A DNA stretch of 64,000 bases, from contig NZ_SRRP01000002.1 in the NCBI RefSeq assembly GCF_004785935.1, positions 143,616 to 207,615 of the forward strand, given 5' to 3'. This document shows positions 49,315-59,369 of the stretch, in pieces; the first letter of the stretch is position 1; each line of letters begins with the position of its first letter. The position numbers and the translations under genes were made by a program. Under the pieces are notes generated by a model. It did not search any database and was not told the DNA's origin. It saw nothing but the letters and a program-made list of their open reading frames with translations. The DNA is from Streptococcus rubneri (GTDB taxonomy: Bacteria > Bacillota > Bacilli > Lactobacillales > Streptococcaceae).

Positions 49315-50148
49315 ATGTATCGGATTTTAAATCCACTCAATCACAATGTTGCTCTGGTGAGGAATGACAAAGGGGAAGAACTGATTGTCATTGGAAAAGG
49401 AATCGTTTTTGGCAAAAAGAAGGGCGACCTAGTCCCTAAAGAAAAGGTAGAAAAGCTCTTTCGGATGAAAACAGAGGAATCCCGAGAGAACTTTATGACC
49501 CTGCTAAAAGATGTTCCATTAGACTTCATCACAGTGACCTACGAGATGATTGATTACTTGACCAAAAAGTATCACTATCCCGTTCAAGAATATATCTATG
49601 TAACCTTGACCGACCACATGTTTTGCTCTTACCAAGCAGTGACCCAAGGCAGGTATAAGGAAAGTAATCTTTTGGATATCTCAGAAAACTACCCAGTGGC
49701 TTTTGAGATTGCCAAAGAGGCAGTTGATATCTATCGGGAGAAGCTCACAACTAGCTTCCCTGAAGATGAGGTCACTCGTATCGCCTATCATTTCATCAAC
49801 GCAGAAGGTGAAAATGGAGCGGAGGTCGTGGATTCCATGGACCAGCGCAAAGAAATCTTAAAAGGTGTGGAAGAGGTTTTGGATAGTTATTCAATCAAAC
49901 GAACCGAGACCAACAACAACTTTTATGATCGTTTCATGATTCATCTTAACTACTTCTTGGATTACCTGGATCGCAATCGGGATGATAATCAATCGCTTCT
50001 AGATATGGAGGAACATATCAAAAGCTCCTATCCCAAAGCCTTTGAGATTGGTTCCAAGATTTATGATGTGATTTCTAGGGAGACCGGGGTTGACTTGTAC
50101 AAGAGTGAACGGGTCTATCTGGTCTTGCACATTCAACGCTTATTGTAA
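49315..50148 (+). CDS. lacT: Transcriptional antiterminator LacT (BglG family)
   Basis: A 277-aa protein: N-terminal RNA-binding CAT domain (about 1-55, N-H-N-V-A-L-V, G-K-G-I-V-F-G-K-K) and two PTS-regulated PRD domains (about 70-170 and 175-277) with the expected His residues. It should bind the leader just upstream and permit lacTFEG transcription when lactose is being imported. Ribosome site AAGGAGAG. Confidence 0.95.
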   Translation: MYRILNPLNHNVALVRNDKGEELIVIGKGIVFGKKKGDLVPKEKVEKLFRMKTEESRENFMTLLKDVPLDFITVTYEMIDYLTKKYHYPVQEYIYVTLTDHMFCSYQAVTQGRYKESNLLDISENYPVAFEIAKEAVDIYREKLTTSFPEDEVTRIAYHFINAEGENGAEVVDSMDQRKEILKGVEEVLDSYSIKRTETNNNFYDRFMIHLNYFLDYLDRNRDDNQSLLDMEEHIKSSYPKAFEIGSKIYDVISRETGVDLYKSERVYLVLHIQRLL

Positions 50149-50190
50149 TAACTTTTAAAAATTAAGAAATTCAAATTGGAGGAATTAGTC

Positions 50191-50508
50191 ATGACCAAAG
50201 AAGAAATGACACTATTAGGTTTTGAGATCGTTGCGTATGCAGGGGATGCTCGTTCTAAACTCTTGGAGGCCCTCAAGGCGGCTGAGAAGGGTGACTTCGC
50301 TCAGGCAGAAAGCTTGGTAGAAGAAGCAGGAAGCTGTATCGCAGAGGCTCACAAGTCTCAAACAACTATGCTAGCGCAAGAAGCAGCAGGAGAAGACCTC
50401 CCCTACAGCATTACCATGATGCATGGACAGGACCACTTAATGACAACGATCCTATTAAAAGATGTGATTCATCATCTCATTGAACTATACAAAAGAGGAG
50501 CTAAATAA
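50191..50508 (+). CDS. lacF: Lactose PTS enzyme IIA
   Basis: A 105-aa PTS_IIA (lac family) with phosphoryl-accepting His78 in M-M-H-G-Q-D-H and Asp81 that holds the trimer metal. ATG 50191 follows TTGGAGGA; TTG 50176 is inside that site. Its stop overlaps the lacE start. Confidence 0.96.
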   Translation: MTKEEMTLLGFEIVAYAGDARSKLLEALKAAEKGDFAQAESLVEEAGSCIAEAHKSQTTMLAQEAAGEDLPYSITMMHGQDHLMTTILLKDVIHHLIELYKRGAK

Positions 50509-52208
50509 TGCATAAATTAATTGAATTAATTGAGAAAGGAAAACCTTTCTTCGAGAAGATTTCTCGTAATAAATATTTGCGTGCGATTCGTGATGGATTT
50601 ATCGCGGGGATGCCTGTGATCTTATTCTCGTCTATCTTCATCCTAATTGCTTACGTCCCAAATGCGTGGGGCTTCCATTGGTCAAAAGAAATTGAGAATT
50701 TCTTGATGACACCTTATAGCTATTCGATGGGAATTCTGGCTTTCTTCGTAGGTGGAACCACAGCCAAAGCTTTGACAGATTCTGTCAACCGTGATTTACC
50801 TGCAACAAACCAGATCAACTTCTTGTCAACCATGTTGGCATCTATGGTTGGTTTCCTTCTAATGGCAGCTGAACCAGCGAAAGAAGGAGGTTTTCTGACT
50901 GCCTTCATGGGAACAAAAGGTCTTTTGACAGCCTTTATTGCAGCCTTCGTTACCGTTAATGTTTACAAAGTCTGCGTGAAAAATAATGTTACGATTCGCA
51001 TGCCAGACGAAGTTCCACCAAATATCTCTCAAGTATTTAAAGACTTGATCCCATTCACTGCATCTGTCGTTCTCCTTTATGGACTTGAACTGATTGTGAA
51101 GGGTAGTCTTGGTGTAACAGTAGCTGAATCTATTGGTACTCTTCTTGCGCCTCTCTTCTCAGCTGCAGATGGCTATCTTGGAATAACACTTATTTTTGGT
51201 GCGTATGCCTTCTTCTGGTTTGTAGGAATCCACGGCCCTTCTATCGTAGAGCCTGCGATTGCAGCGATCACTTACGCGAATATCGATGCTAACTTGGCTC
51301 TGTCTCAAGCTGGTCAACATGCAGATAAGGTTATTACTTCTGGTACTCAAATGTTTATCGTTACCATGGGTGGAACTGGAGCAACCTTGATTGTTCCCTT
51401 CCTCTTCATGTGGTTGTGTAAATCAGAACGGAACCGTGCAATTGGTCGTGCATCCGTTGTACCTACATTCTTTGGTGTAAATGAGCCAATCTTGTTTGGT
51501 GCACCGATTGTATTGAATCCAATCTTCTTTATTCCATTCATTTTTGCACCAATTGCTAACGTTTGGATCTTCAAATTCTTTGTTGATACCTTGGGAATGA
51601 ACTCCTTCACGGCTAACCTTCCATGGGTTACTCCTGGACCTTTAGGGATTGTCCTTGGTACAAACTTCCAAGTTCTTTCATTCATCCTTGCTGCTCTTCT
51701 AGTAGTAGTAGACGTGGTTATTTACTACCCATTTGTGAAGGTGTACGATGAGCAAATTCTTGAAGAGGAACGTTCTGGAAAAGCCAATGATGAATTGAAA
51801 GAAAAAGTAGCTGCAAACTTCAATACTGCCAAAGCAGATGCAATTCTTGAAAAAGCAGGTGTTGAAGATGCACCAGCTGAAAATACCATTACAGAAGAAA
51901 CTAATGTCTTGGTTCTCTGTGCCGGTGGCGGTACTAGTGGACTCCTTGCAAATGCCTTGAACAAGGCTGCGGCAGAATACAAGGTTCCTGTCAAAGCGGC
52001 AGCCGGTGGCTACGGTGCTCACCGTGAAATGTTGCCAGAATTTGACCTTGTTATCTTGGCGCCTCAGGTTGCTTCCAACTTCGAAGATATGAAGGCTGAA
52101 ACAGATAAACTAGGCATCAAATTGGCGAAGACAGAAGGTGCTCAGTACATTAAATTGACACGCGATGGACAAGGTGCTCTAGCCTTTGTTCAAGCGCAAT
52201 TCGATTAA
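50508..52208 (+). CDS. lacE: Lactose PTS enzyme IICB
   Basis: A 566-aa protein. EIIC membrane domain (about 1-415, eight to ten hydrophobic segments; [10 protein letters not shown] near 241, N-E-P-I-L-F-G near 324) is fused to EIIB (about 460-566) with phospho-Cys near 471 in [10 protein letters not shown]. It imports lactose as lactose-6-phosphate. ATG shares an A with the lacF stop. Confidence 0.97.
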   Translation: MHKLIELIEKGKPFFEKISRNKYLRAIRDGFIAGMPVILFSSIFILIAYVPNAWGFHWSKEIENFLMTPYSYSMGILAFFVGGTTAKALTDSVNRDLPATNQINFLSTMLASMVGFLLMAAEPAKEGGFLTAFMGTKGLLTAFIAAFVTVNVYKVCVKNNVTIRMPDEVPPNISQVFKDLIPFTASVVLLYGLELIVKGSLGVTVAESIGTLLAPLFSAADGYLGITLIFGAYAFFWFVGIHGPSIVEPAIAAITYANIDANLALSQAGQHADKVITSGTQMFIVTMGGTGATLIVPFLFMWLCKSERNRAIGRASVVPTFFGVNEPILFGAPIVLNPIFFIPFIFAPIANVWIFKFFVDTLGMNSFTANLPWVTPGPLGIVLGTNFQVLSFILAALLVVVDVVIYYPFVKVYDEQILEEERSGKANDELKEKVAANFNTAKADAILEKAGVEDAPAENTITEETNVLVLCAGGGTSGLLANALNKAAAEYKVPVKAAAGGYGAHREMLPEFDLVILAPQVASNFEDMKAETDKLGIKLAKTEGAQYIKLTRDGQGALAFVQAQFD

Positions 52209-52388
52209 CGATAGGGACTGTGAAACAGTCTCCTATCGTAACGGAAATCGCTATAGCGATTTTCCTAATCGACTTGTTAATTCGTCGGTAAAAATATATC
52301 GTTTTTACCTCCTCATGTCACAATTCGGTGGCTTGGAACAATAAGTGAGATGGAGATGGATGGCTCACTAACTCCTCTCCACTCACTT
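52209..52388 (+). other. Hairpin array between lacE and lacG
   Basis: At least four stem-loops in 180 nt. H1 52209-52238 has CGATAGGGACTGT pairing with ACAGTC-T-CCTATCG. H2 52243-52265 is GGAAATCGC/GCGATTTTCC. H3 52287-52309 is GGTAAAAA/TTTTTACC. H4 52343-52388 is AAGTGAGatGGAGA/TCTCCaCTCACTT, running into TTTTCCTTT and terminator-like. It probably sets lacG output or protects the upstream mRNA. Confidence 0.7.
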
Positions 52389-52397
52389 TTCCTTTGA

Positions 52398-53828
<1,431 letters not shown>

Positions 53829-53847
53829 AGAAATAAACATGTAAGAA

Positions 53848-53875
53848 GGCTTATCCGTAAGGGTAGGTCTTTTTT
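53848..53875 (+). terminator. lacG terminator
   Basis: GGCTTATCC/GGGTAGGTC stem (several G-U pairs) around GTAA, then T6. A diverged copy of the fba terminator. Confidence 0.85.
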
Positions 53876-53895
53876 GGTTCTCTTATTTGGAAAAG

Positions 53896-53910
53896 TGTTT
53901 ATTGTAAACA
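53896..53910 (+). promoter_or_regulatory. LacR-type operator O3 downstream of lacG
   Basis: TGTTT ATTGT AAACA. No lac gene follows, so it is a relic of duplication or a distant looping partner of O1/O2. Confidence 0.55.
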
Positions 53911-53970
53911 AAACAATTCACTCATTTCTAATAATAATTTTTTGTTTGAAGGGCCAATATAGTTTTTACA

Positions 53971-53979
53971 TGATATAAT
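53971..53979 (+). promoter_or_regulatory. Extended -10 promoter of the mini-ORF unit
   Basis: TGATATAAT, i.e. TGN plus a perfect TATAAT; no good -35 at the right distance. Confidence 0.6.
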
Positions 53980-54008
53980 TAAATTGTTGAGTTAATATTA
54001 GGAGATTA

Positions 54009-54053
54009 TGATTCATATTAATCAAAATAGTTTGCCTTTTTACAATTCGTAGC
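54009..54053 (+). CDS. 14-codon mini-ORF (possible leader peptide)
   Basis: Ribosome site AGGAGATT directly upstream (tight, about 3-4 nt) of ATG; encodes M-I-H-I-N-Q-N-S-L-P-F-Y-N-S and stops at 54051-54053, 0 nt before the terminator stem. The layout of promoter, tiny ORF, terminator and downstream exporter matches ribosome-mediated attenuators of drug-resistance genes, but the exporter also has its own promoter. It could be an independent peptide or small RNA. Confidence 0.45.
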
Positions 54054-54077
54054 CTGCCCCTAAGGGCAGGTTTTTCG
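54054..54077 (+). terminator. Terminator abutting the mini-ORF
   Basis: CCTGCCC/GGGCAGG stem, CTAA loop, five T. It starts at the base after the mini-ORF stop codon. Confidence 0.9.
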
Positions 54078-54168
54078 GTGTCTTAAGGAAACTATTTAAC
54101 AGAATTTTTGATTCAAAAGTATTATTTTAAGAGTGAAATCTCTAATCTCATAATCTTTCGGCAAACGC

Positions 54169-54197
54169 TTGCATTCTATTTTTTATTGGACTATAAT
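54169..54197 (+). promoter_or_regulatory. Promoter of the ABC-2 exporter operon
   Basis: TTGCAT at 54169-54174, 17-nt spacer, TATAAT at 54192-54197, about 105 nt before the first gene. Confidence 0.7.
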
Positions 54198-54306
54198 AGG
54201 TTGGTATAAAGCCTTCTGTAATAATATTGAGAAAGTGTAGAAAGTAAGGATTTAGAATATTTGTAGTCAAAAATACAATGTTGCTTCTTACAATAGGGAG
54301 ATAGAT

Positions 54307-55299
54307 ATGGCAATGATAGAAGTGCAACATCTTCAGAAAAATTTTGTGAAGACAGTAAAGGAGCCAGGATTGAAGGGAGCTTTGCGCTCCTTTGTTCATC
54401 CTGAAAAGCAGACCTTTGAAGCGGTCAAGGATTTAACTTTTGAAGTTCCAAAAGGGCAGATTTTAGGATTTATCGGGGCAAATGGTGCTGGGAAGTCAAC
54501 CACCATCAAAATGCTGACAGGAATTTTAAAACCGACATCTGGTTTTTGTCGGATTAACGGCAAGATTCCACAGGACAATCGCCAAGATTATGTCAAGGAT
54601 ATTGGAGTCGTTTTCGGACAACGCACCCAGCTATGGTGGGATTTGGCACTGCAAGAGACCTACACGGTTTTGAAGGAAATTTACGATGTACCGGACTCGC
54701 TTTTCCATAAGCGCATGGACTTTTTGAATGAAGTTTTGGATTTGAAGGAATTTATCAAGGATCCCGTGCGGACTCTTTCACTGGGACAACGGATGCGGGC
54801 GGACATTGCAGCTTCCTTACTTCACAATCCCAAAGTTCTCTTTTTAGATGAGCCGACTATTGGTTTGGATGTGTCGGTCAAGGATAATATTCGACGTGCT
54901 ATCACCCAGATCAATCAGGAGGAAGAGACAACAATTCTCTTGACTACTCATGATTTGAGTGATATTGAGCAACTCTGTGATCGGATTTTTATGATTGATA
55001 AGGGGCAAGAGATTTTTGATGGAACGGTTAGCCAGCTCAAGGAGACCTTTGGAAAGATGAAGACTCTCTCCTTTGACCTGACGCCAGGTCAAAGTCATCT
55101 CGTCTCTCATTATGAAGGCTTGCCAGATATGTCCATTGATAGACAAGGAAATACTCTCAATATTGAATTCGATAGTTCCCGCTACCAATCAGCTGATATT
55201 ATCAAGCAAACCCTGTCTGATTTTGAAATCCGCGATTTGAAGATGGTAGATACAGATATTGAAGATATTATCCGTCGCTTCTACCGAAAGGAGCTCTAA
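54307..55299 (+). CDS. ABC-2 type exporter ATP-binding protein
   Basis: A 330-aa ATPase: Walker A G-A-N-G-A-G-K-S-T near 56-64, an N-terminal insertion (L-K-G-A-L-R-S-F-V-H) found in the YbhF/NatA-like subgroup, degenerate signature L-S-L-G-Q-R-M-R-A-D near 158-167, Walker B V-L-F-L-D-E-P-T and H-loop T-T-H-D. A ~90-residue C-terminal extension follows. It should drive the two 6-TM permeases encoded next; substrate unknown. Ribosome site AGGGAGAT. Confidence 0.92.
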   Translation: MAMIEVQHLQKNFVKTVKEPGLKGALRSFVHPEKQTFEAVKDLTFEVPKGQILGFIGANGAGKSTTIKMLTGILKPTSGFCRINGKIPQDNRQDYVKDIGVVFGQRTQLWWDLALQETYTVLKEIYDVPDSLFHKRMDFLNEVLDLKEFIKDPVRTLSLGQRMRADIAASLLHNPKVLFLDEPTIGLDVSVKDNIRRAITQINQEEETTILLTTHDLSDIEQLCDRIFMIDKGQEIFDGTVSQLKETFGKMKTLSFDLTPGQSHLVSHYEGLPDMSIDRQGNTLNIEFDSSRYQSADIIKQTLSDFEIRDLKMVDTDIEDIIRRFYRKEL

Positions 55300-55300
55300 G

Positions 55301-56119
55301 ATGGTCAAATTGTGGAGACGTTATAAACCCTTTATCAATGCAGGGATTCAGGAGTTGATTAGCTATCGAGTCAACTTTCTACTTTATCGGATTGGCGATG
55401 TCATGGGTGCTTTTGTGGCTTTTTATCTATGGAAGGCTGTCTTTGATTCCTCCCAGGAGCCTTTGATTCAGGGCTTCAGTATGGCGGATATCACCCTCTA
55501 CATCATCATGAGTTTTGTGACCAATCTTTTGACCAGGTCTGATAGCTCCTTTATGATTGGAGATGAGGTTAAGGATGGCTCCATTATCATGCGCTTGCTG
55601 AGACCAGTGCATTTTGCGGCCTCTTACCTTTTCACCGAACTTGGCTCCAAGTGGTTGATTTTTATCTCTGTTGGACTGCCATTTTTAAGTGTCATTGTTT
55701 TGATGAAAATCTTATCTGGGCAAGGTATTGTAGAAGTGCTGGGATTAACTGTCCTTTACCTCTTTAGCTTAACCCTGGCTTATCTGATTAACTTTTTCTT
55801 TAATATCTGTTTTGGATTTTCAGCCTTTGTGTTTAAAAATCTATGGGGTTCCAATCTACTCAAGACTTCAATAGTGGCCTTTATGTCTGGAAGTTTAATT
55901 CCCTTGGCTTTCTTTCCAAAGGTTGTTTCAGATATTCTGTCCTTCTTGCCTTTTTCATCCTTGATTTACACTCCTGTCATGATTATCGTTGGGAAATACG
56001 ATGCCAGTCAGATTCTTCAAGCACTTTTGCTTCAGTTTTTCTGGCTTATAGTGATGGTGGGCTTGTCTCAGTTGATTTGGAAACGAGTCCAGTCATTTAT
56101 CACCATTCAGGGAGGTTAG
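55301..56119 (+). CDS. ABC-2 family permease 1 (DUF990-like)
   Basis: A 272-aa membrane protein with six predicted TM segments; N-terminal M-V-K-L-W-R-R-Y-K-P-F and R-V-N-F-L-L-Y-R-I-G-D-V, a pattern of the DUF990/ABC-2 exporters. ATG 55301 has AAAGGAGC 8 nt upstream; the extension back to 55259 overlaps the ATPase gene and lacks a ribosome site. Confidence 0.9.
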   Translation: MVKLWRRYKPFINAGIQELISYRVNFLLYRIGDVMGAFVAFYLWKAVFDSSQEPLIQGFSMADITLYIIMSFVTNLLTRSDSSFMIGDEVKDGSIIMRLLRPVHFAASYLFTELGSKWLIFISVGLPFLSVIVLMKILSGQGIVEVLGLTVLYLFSLTLAYLINFFFNICFGFSAFVFKNLWGSNLLKTSIVAFMSGSLIPLAFFPKVVSDILSFLPFSSLIYTPVMIIVGKYDASQILQALLLQFFWLIVMVGLSQLIWKRVQSFITIQGG

Positions 56120-56120
56120 T

Positions 56121-56906
56121 ATGAAAAAATATCAACGCATGCATCTGATTTTTATTAGACAATACATCAAGCAAATCATGGAATACAAAGTTGATTTTGT
56201 GGTTGGTGTGTTGGGAGTCTTTCTGACTCAAGGCCTAAACCTCTTGTTTCTCAATGTCATCTTTCAACACATCCCCTCGCTAGAAGGTTGGACCTTTCAA
56301 GAGATTGCCTTTATCTATGGATTTTCCTTAATTCCAAAGGGATTAGATCATCTCTTTTTTGACAATCTCTGGGCTTTAGGTCAACGACTAGTTCGAAAAG
56401 GGGAGTTTGACAAGTATCTGACTCGTCCTATCAATCCCCTCTTTCATATTTTGGTAGAGACCTTTCAGATTGATGCCTTGGGTGAACTTTTGGTCGGTGG
56501 AATCTTACTAACGACAACGGCGACTAGCATTGCTTGGACTCTTCCCAAATTCCTGTTTTTTCTAGTTTGTATTCCTTTTGCGACCTTGATTTATACTTCC
56601 TTGAAAATTGCAACAGCCAGCATCGCTTTTTGGACCAAGCAGTCAGGTGCCATGATTTACATTTTCTATATGTTTAATGATTTTGCCAAGTACCCGATTT
56701 CCATTTACAATTCGCTCCTTCGTTGGTTAATTAGCTTTATTGTACCTTTCGCCTTTACGGCCTACTATCCTGCCAGCTATTTCTTGCAGGGCAAGGATGT
56801 CTTCTTTAATATTGGTGGTTTGATTCTGATTTCTCTTGTTTTCTTTGTCATTTCCCTTAAACTCTGGGACAGGGGATTGGATGCCTACGAAAGTGCTGGT
56901 TCGTAA
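56121..56906 (+). CDS. ABC-2 family permease 2 (DUF990-like)
   Basis: A 261-aa six-TM permease paired with the preceding one (1-nt gap). It shares the Y-K-V-D-F-V-V-G and R-P-I-N-P-L-F patterns of the family. The heterodimer plus ATPase is a complete exporter; in related streptococci such triads are annotated as antimicrobial or lipid-linked exporters without proof. Confidence 0.9.
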   Translation: MKKYQRMHLIFIRQYIKQIMEYKVDFVVGVLGVFLTQGLNLLFLNVIFQHIPSLEGWTFQEIAFIYGFSLIPKGLDHLFFDNLWALGQRLVRKGEFDKYLTRPINPLFHILVETFQIDALGELLVGGILLTTTATSIAWTLPKFLFFLVCIPFATLIYTSLKIATASIAFWTKQSGAMIYIFYMFNDFAKYPISIYNSLLRWLISFIVPFAFTAYYPASYFLQGKDVFFNIGGLILISLVFFVISLKLWDRGLDAYESAGS

Positions 56907-56941
56907 GAGCTAAAGTAAGACAAAAATCACGAAAGGAACTT

Positions 56942-57403
56942 ATGATGTTTGTAATTAAAGAAGTCAAGGATGAAGATCAAAAAATGGCAGTTGTCGCTGA
57001 GATTTTAAGGGATTTGCCAGAATGGTTTGGAATACCAGAAAGCACGCAAGCCTACATCGAAGGAGCTAAGGATTTGAAGGTGTGGACTGCCTTTCAGGAG
57101 AGTAATTTGCTTGGATTTGTAAGCTTGTCCTATTCTAGTGAAGATTGTGCAGAAATTGATTGTCTCGGTGTAAAAAAAGCTCATCAAGGTAGAGGAATTG
57201 GGAGTCAATTGCTTGCTACTTTAAGTGAAGCACGCAAAAACGTTGATTATTTACAGGTCAAAACAGTCGCAGAAGGTTCAAATAAAGATTATGACCGAAC
57301 AAATGTCTTTTATCGCAGTCTTGGTTTTAAAAAATTAGAGATTTTTCCTCAACTATGGGATCTTAAAAATCCTTGTCAGATTTTGATTAAAAAGATCAAC
57401 TAA
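56942..57403 (+). CDS. GNAT-family N-acetyltransferase
   Basis: A 153-aa acetyltransferase with the acetyl-CoA loop H-Q-G-R-G-I-G-S-Q-L-L near 80-90 after L-G-V-K-K-A, and the C-terminal F-Y-R-S-L-G-F-K-K. It resembles the YhfO/RimI-like aminoglycoside-type subgroup only loosely; substrate unknown. Ribosome site GAAAGGAAC precedes ATG-ATG. It may be in the exporter transcript (36-nt gap). Confidence 0.87.
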   Translation: MMFVIKEVKDEDQKMAVVAEILRDLPEWFGIPESTQAYIEGAKDLKVWTAFQESNLLGFVSLSYSSEDCAEIDCLGVKKAHQGRGIGSQLLATLSEARKNVDYLQVKTVAEGSNKDYDRTNVFYRSLGFKKLEIFPQLWDLKNPCQILIKKIN

Positions 57404-57409
57404 AAGTGC

Positions 57410-57437
57410 TTGACATCCGCTATCAGAGTGCTATACT
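57410..57437 (+). promoter_or_regulatory. tRNA-Thr promoter
   Basis: TTGACA at 57410-57415, 16-nt spacer, TATACT at 57432-57437. Confidence 0.85.
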
Positions 57438-57449
57438 AAGAAGGCAATC

Positions 57450-57522
57450 GCCGATTTAGCTCAGTTGGTAGAGCAACGCACTCGTAACGCGTAGGTCACA
57501 GGTTCGATCCCTGCAATCGGCA
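57450..57522 (+). tRNA. tRNA-Thr (anticodon CGT)
   Basis: A 73-nt tRNA: acceptor GCCGATT/AATCGGC, D-arm GCTCAGTTGGTAGAGC, anticodon loop CTCGTAA giving CGT (reads ACG), T-arm CAGGTTCGATCCCTG, discriminator A. No encoded CCA. The anticodon stem has an A-C mismatch at its loop-closing pair. Confidence 0.95.
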
Positions 57523-57536
57523 TCAAATGATACAAG

Positions 57537-57564
57537 AAAAAGCCTATTGTGACGGGCTTTTTTT
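57537..57564 (+). terminator. Terminator after tRNA-Thr
   Basis: AAAAGCC/GGGCTTTT-type stem and T7 tail. Right after it, TTTGTACCAAA occurs twice in tandem (57580-57603), a sequence style found at ends of integrated elements. Confidence 0.8.
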
Positions 57565-57730
57565 GCTGTTGAATCACTTTTTGTACCAAAATTTGTACCA
57601 AATTATTATAAAAGTTTTCGGATGTTTTCAAATTCATCGTTAATCTTCTCTTGTAATGTATAATCGTAGTTTTAGCTAATATGGGAATGGCTTTATCAAT
57701 ATTCTAGAGCTATTTTAGAAATGCTCAAAA

Positions 57731-57846
57731 CTATCTTTCCAGAAAAGATGCATTTTTCGGAAAGTTAATTTACAATAACTCTCAAATATAAAGTTATAAA
57801 ATACGCAAGTTCAATTAAAATTGCGTATTTTTTATTTAAAATGTAT
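57731..57846. repeat. Cassette-flanking repeat, left copy, including a terminator
   Basis: Related to 62929-63053: shared CTATCTYT.C.GAAAA, TTTTTCGGAAAGT, CAAATATAAA and the ATTTTTTATT..AAAATG..ATT end. This copy holds a strong terminator (AAAATACGCAA 57798-57808 with TTGCGTATTTT 57821-57831). The remainder of 57565-58081 shows no credible gene; the minus-strand ORF at 57832-58092 lacks a ribosome site. Confidence 0.6.
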
Positions 57847-58081
57847 TAGAATTAAATTCATATAAAATATGCACGAAAAATAAATCAAAATTAAAAAGTA
57901 CAAATTAATGAAGTGATTATTGATAAAAATAGTTAATAATTGGTTAAACAAAATATATAACTCGTTTAAAAATTTATAGAAATGAACCATTATAAATCTC
58001 CTCTTAAATATTGAAAAACCCATTGGCAGTGGACATACTTTAAGACTATATATTTCTGAAACTAGTTTCACAATACAAATA

Positions 58082-58109
58082 TTGACATGCAATTATTAAG
58101 TGGTAAAAT
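58082..58109 (+). promoter_or_regulatory. Promoter of the DDAH cassette
   Basis: TTGACA at 58082-58087, 16-nt spacer, TAAAAT at 58104-58109. It would give a leader of about 380 nt with no gene in it. Confidence 0.65.
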
Positions 58110-58383
58110 GGGGGTGAGATATGGAATGTTAACTAGAAAGGAATAATTCGGAAACTATATTGTTAACACATCCATGTAAAGAAGAAAACGTAGGTCTATG
58201 CGATATTGTATTTTAAATATTGTATGATCTGAACTAATTTAAATCTAAAGTTATTAAATAAATGAGAAATATTGGTGTGCTAACTAATTAAGTCTCACGA
58301 GTAGCTATCATACTTGATTTAATCCAAAGTCTATTTATTTTAGATAACTTTTGGAATTAAAACTAAAGAGAGGCATAGAAAGT

Positions 58384-58449
58384 ATATGTCCCGTTAGTAT
58401 TTCCTCCGCAATAAAATGTAAGCGCATACATAACAGGGCATATCTTTTT
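58384..58449 (+). promoter_or_regulatory. Long inverted repeat enclosing a cre-like site in the cassette leader
   Basis: ATATGTCCCGTTA (from 58384) is complementary to TAACAGGGCATAT (ending about 58443) at 11 of 13 positions, followed by CTTTTT. Inside the loop, TGTAAGCGCATACA (58417-58430) matches the CcpA consensus at 13 of 14 and is itself nearly palindromic. Both RNA attenuation and CcpA road-block are possible. Confidence 0.55.
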
Positions 58450-58498
58450 GATAACTAAAACCTTCTAGAGTTTTTTATAGAATAGAGAGGTAAAGTTT

Positions 58499-59275
58499 AT
58501 GAAACGCTTTAAGAATGTTATTGTTCGTATTCCTGGAAGAGGAATTAGTGAGGGAATTACATCTAATCCAGAACTTGGAAAGCCTGTTTATGAAAATGCC
58601 TTGGTTCAACATGAACATTATGTTGAAGCTTTAACTAAGTGTGGCGTTAAGATTAATGTATTGCCACCAAATGACGACTTCCCTGATTCATGCTTTATGG
58701 AAGATACTGCACTTTGTACAGATAAATGTGCTATCATTTCTAGACCAGGTGCAGATACTCGTAGAAATGAAACTCAACTAGAAGACTTCCGCAAATTATT
58801 ATCAAGTTTTTATTCAAATGTACATGAAATTAAAGCACCAGGTATGGTAGAGCCTGGAGATATTATGATGGTGGGAGATACCTTCTATGTAGGTAAATCA
58901 GCTCGTACAAACGATGAAGGATTTGCTCAAATGAAGGAAATTCTTGAAAAATATGGAAAAACTGTTATTCAAGTACCATTAGAAGAAGTGTTGCATCTTA
59001 AAACGGGTGTTAACTACTTAGAAGATAATAATTTGTTGGTTGCAGGTGAATTCATTGATAATCCATTATTTGAATCATTTAATAAGATAGTTGTTGACCC
59101 TGATGAAGCTTATGCTGCAAATTGTATCTGGGTTAATGGAACTGTAATTGTTCCAGCTGGTTATCCGAAAGTTCAATCTGCAGTCGAAAATCTTGGTTAT
59201 GATGTTCTTGTTGTTGATACTTCTGAATATCGTAAGATTGATGGTGGTTTGAGCTGTCTTTCATTGCGTTTCTAA
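58499..59275 (+). CDS. DDAH-family guanidino hydrolase 1 (dimethylargininase-like)
   Basis: A 258-aa pentein. It closely follows the pattern of Pseudomonas DDAH: F-P-D-S-C-F-M-E-D-T at 61-70, Glu118 in V-E-P-G-D-I-M-M-V-G-D, R-T-N-D-E-G near 136-141, His166 in L-H-L-K-T-G, and Cys253 in G-G-L-S-C-L-S-L-R-F. DDAH hydrolyses N-methylated arginines to citrulline and methylamines; arginine deiminase-like or other guanidino substrates cannot be excluded. First gene of the cassette, with AGAGAGGTAAAG as ribosome site, and behind a probable cre site. Confidence 0.87.
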   Translation: MKRFKNVIVRIPGRGISEGITSNPELGKPVYENALVQHEHYVEALTKCGVKINVLPPNDDFPDSCFMEDTALCTDKCAIISRPGADTRRNETQLEDFRKLLSSFYSNVHEIKAPGMVEPGDIMMVGDTFYVGKSARTNDEGFAQMKEILEKYGKTVIQVPLEEVLHLKTGVNYLEDNNLLVAGEFIDNPLFESFNKIVVDPDEAYAANCIWVNGTVIVPAGYPKVQSAVENLGYDVLVVDTSEYRKIDGGLSCLSLRF

Positions 59276-59369
59276 TTAGATAAAAACTATATATGGTGGG
59301 ATTAAGATTAATTTTTCCCACCATATTAATAAGGATATATACTGAAATGTATATGGGGAGGATAGTTAT

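Larger units (their letters stand above)
53847..53913. repeat. Terminator-plus-operator module, right copy
   Basis: Counterpart of 45035-45102; same order of stem-loop, T-run, spacer and TGTTT-N5-AAACA. Confidence 0.75.

Noticed and set aside
54160-54175. cre-like GGCAAACGCTTGCA upstream of the ABC-2 exporter
   Set aside because: Only a partial match (three mismatches at conserved positions) and it overlaps the likely -35; not enough to claim CcpA control.
57832-58092. 86-aa ORF on the minus strand in the island's left end
   Set aside because: Extremely AT-rich Ile/Phe/Leu-rich translation, no ribosome site, overlaps a terminator and the cassette promoter on the other strand.
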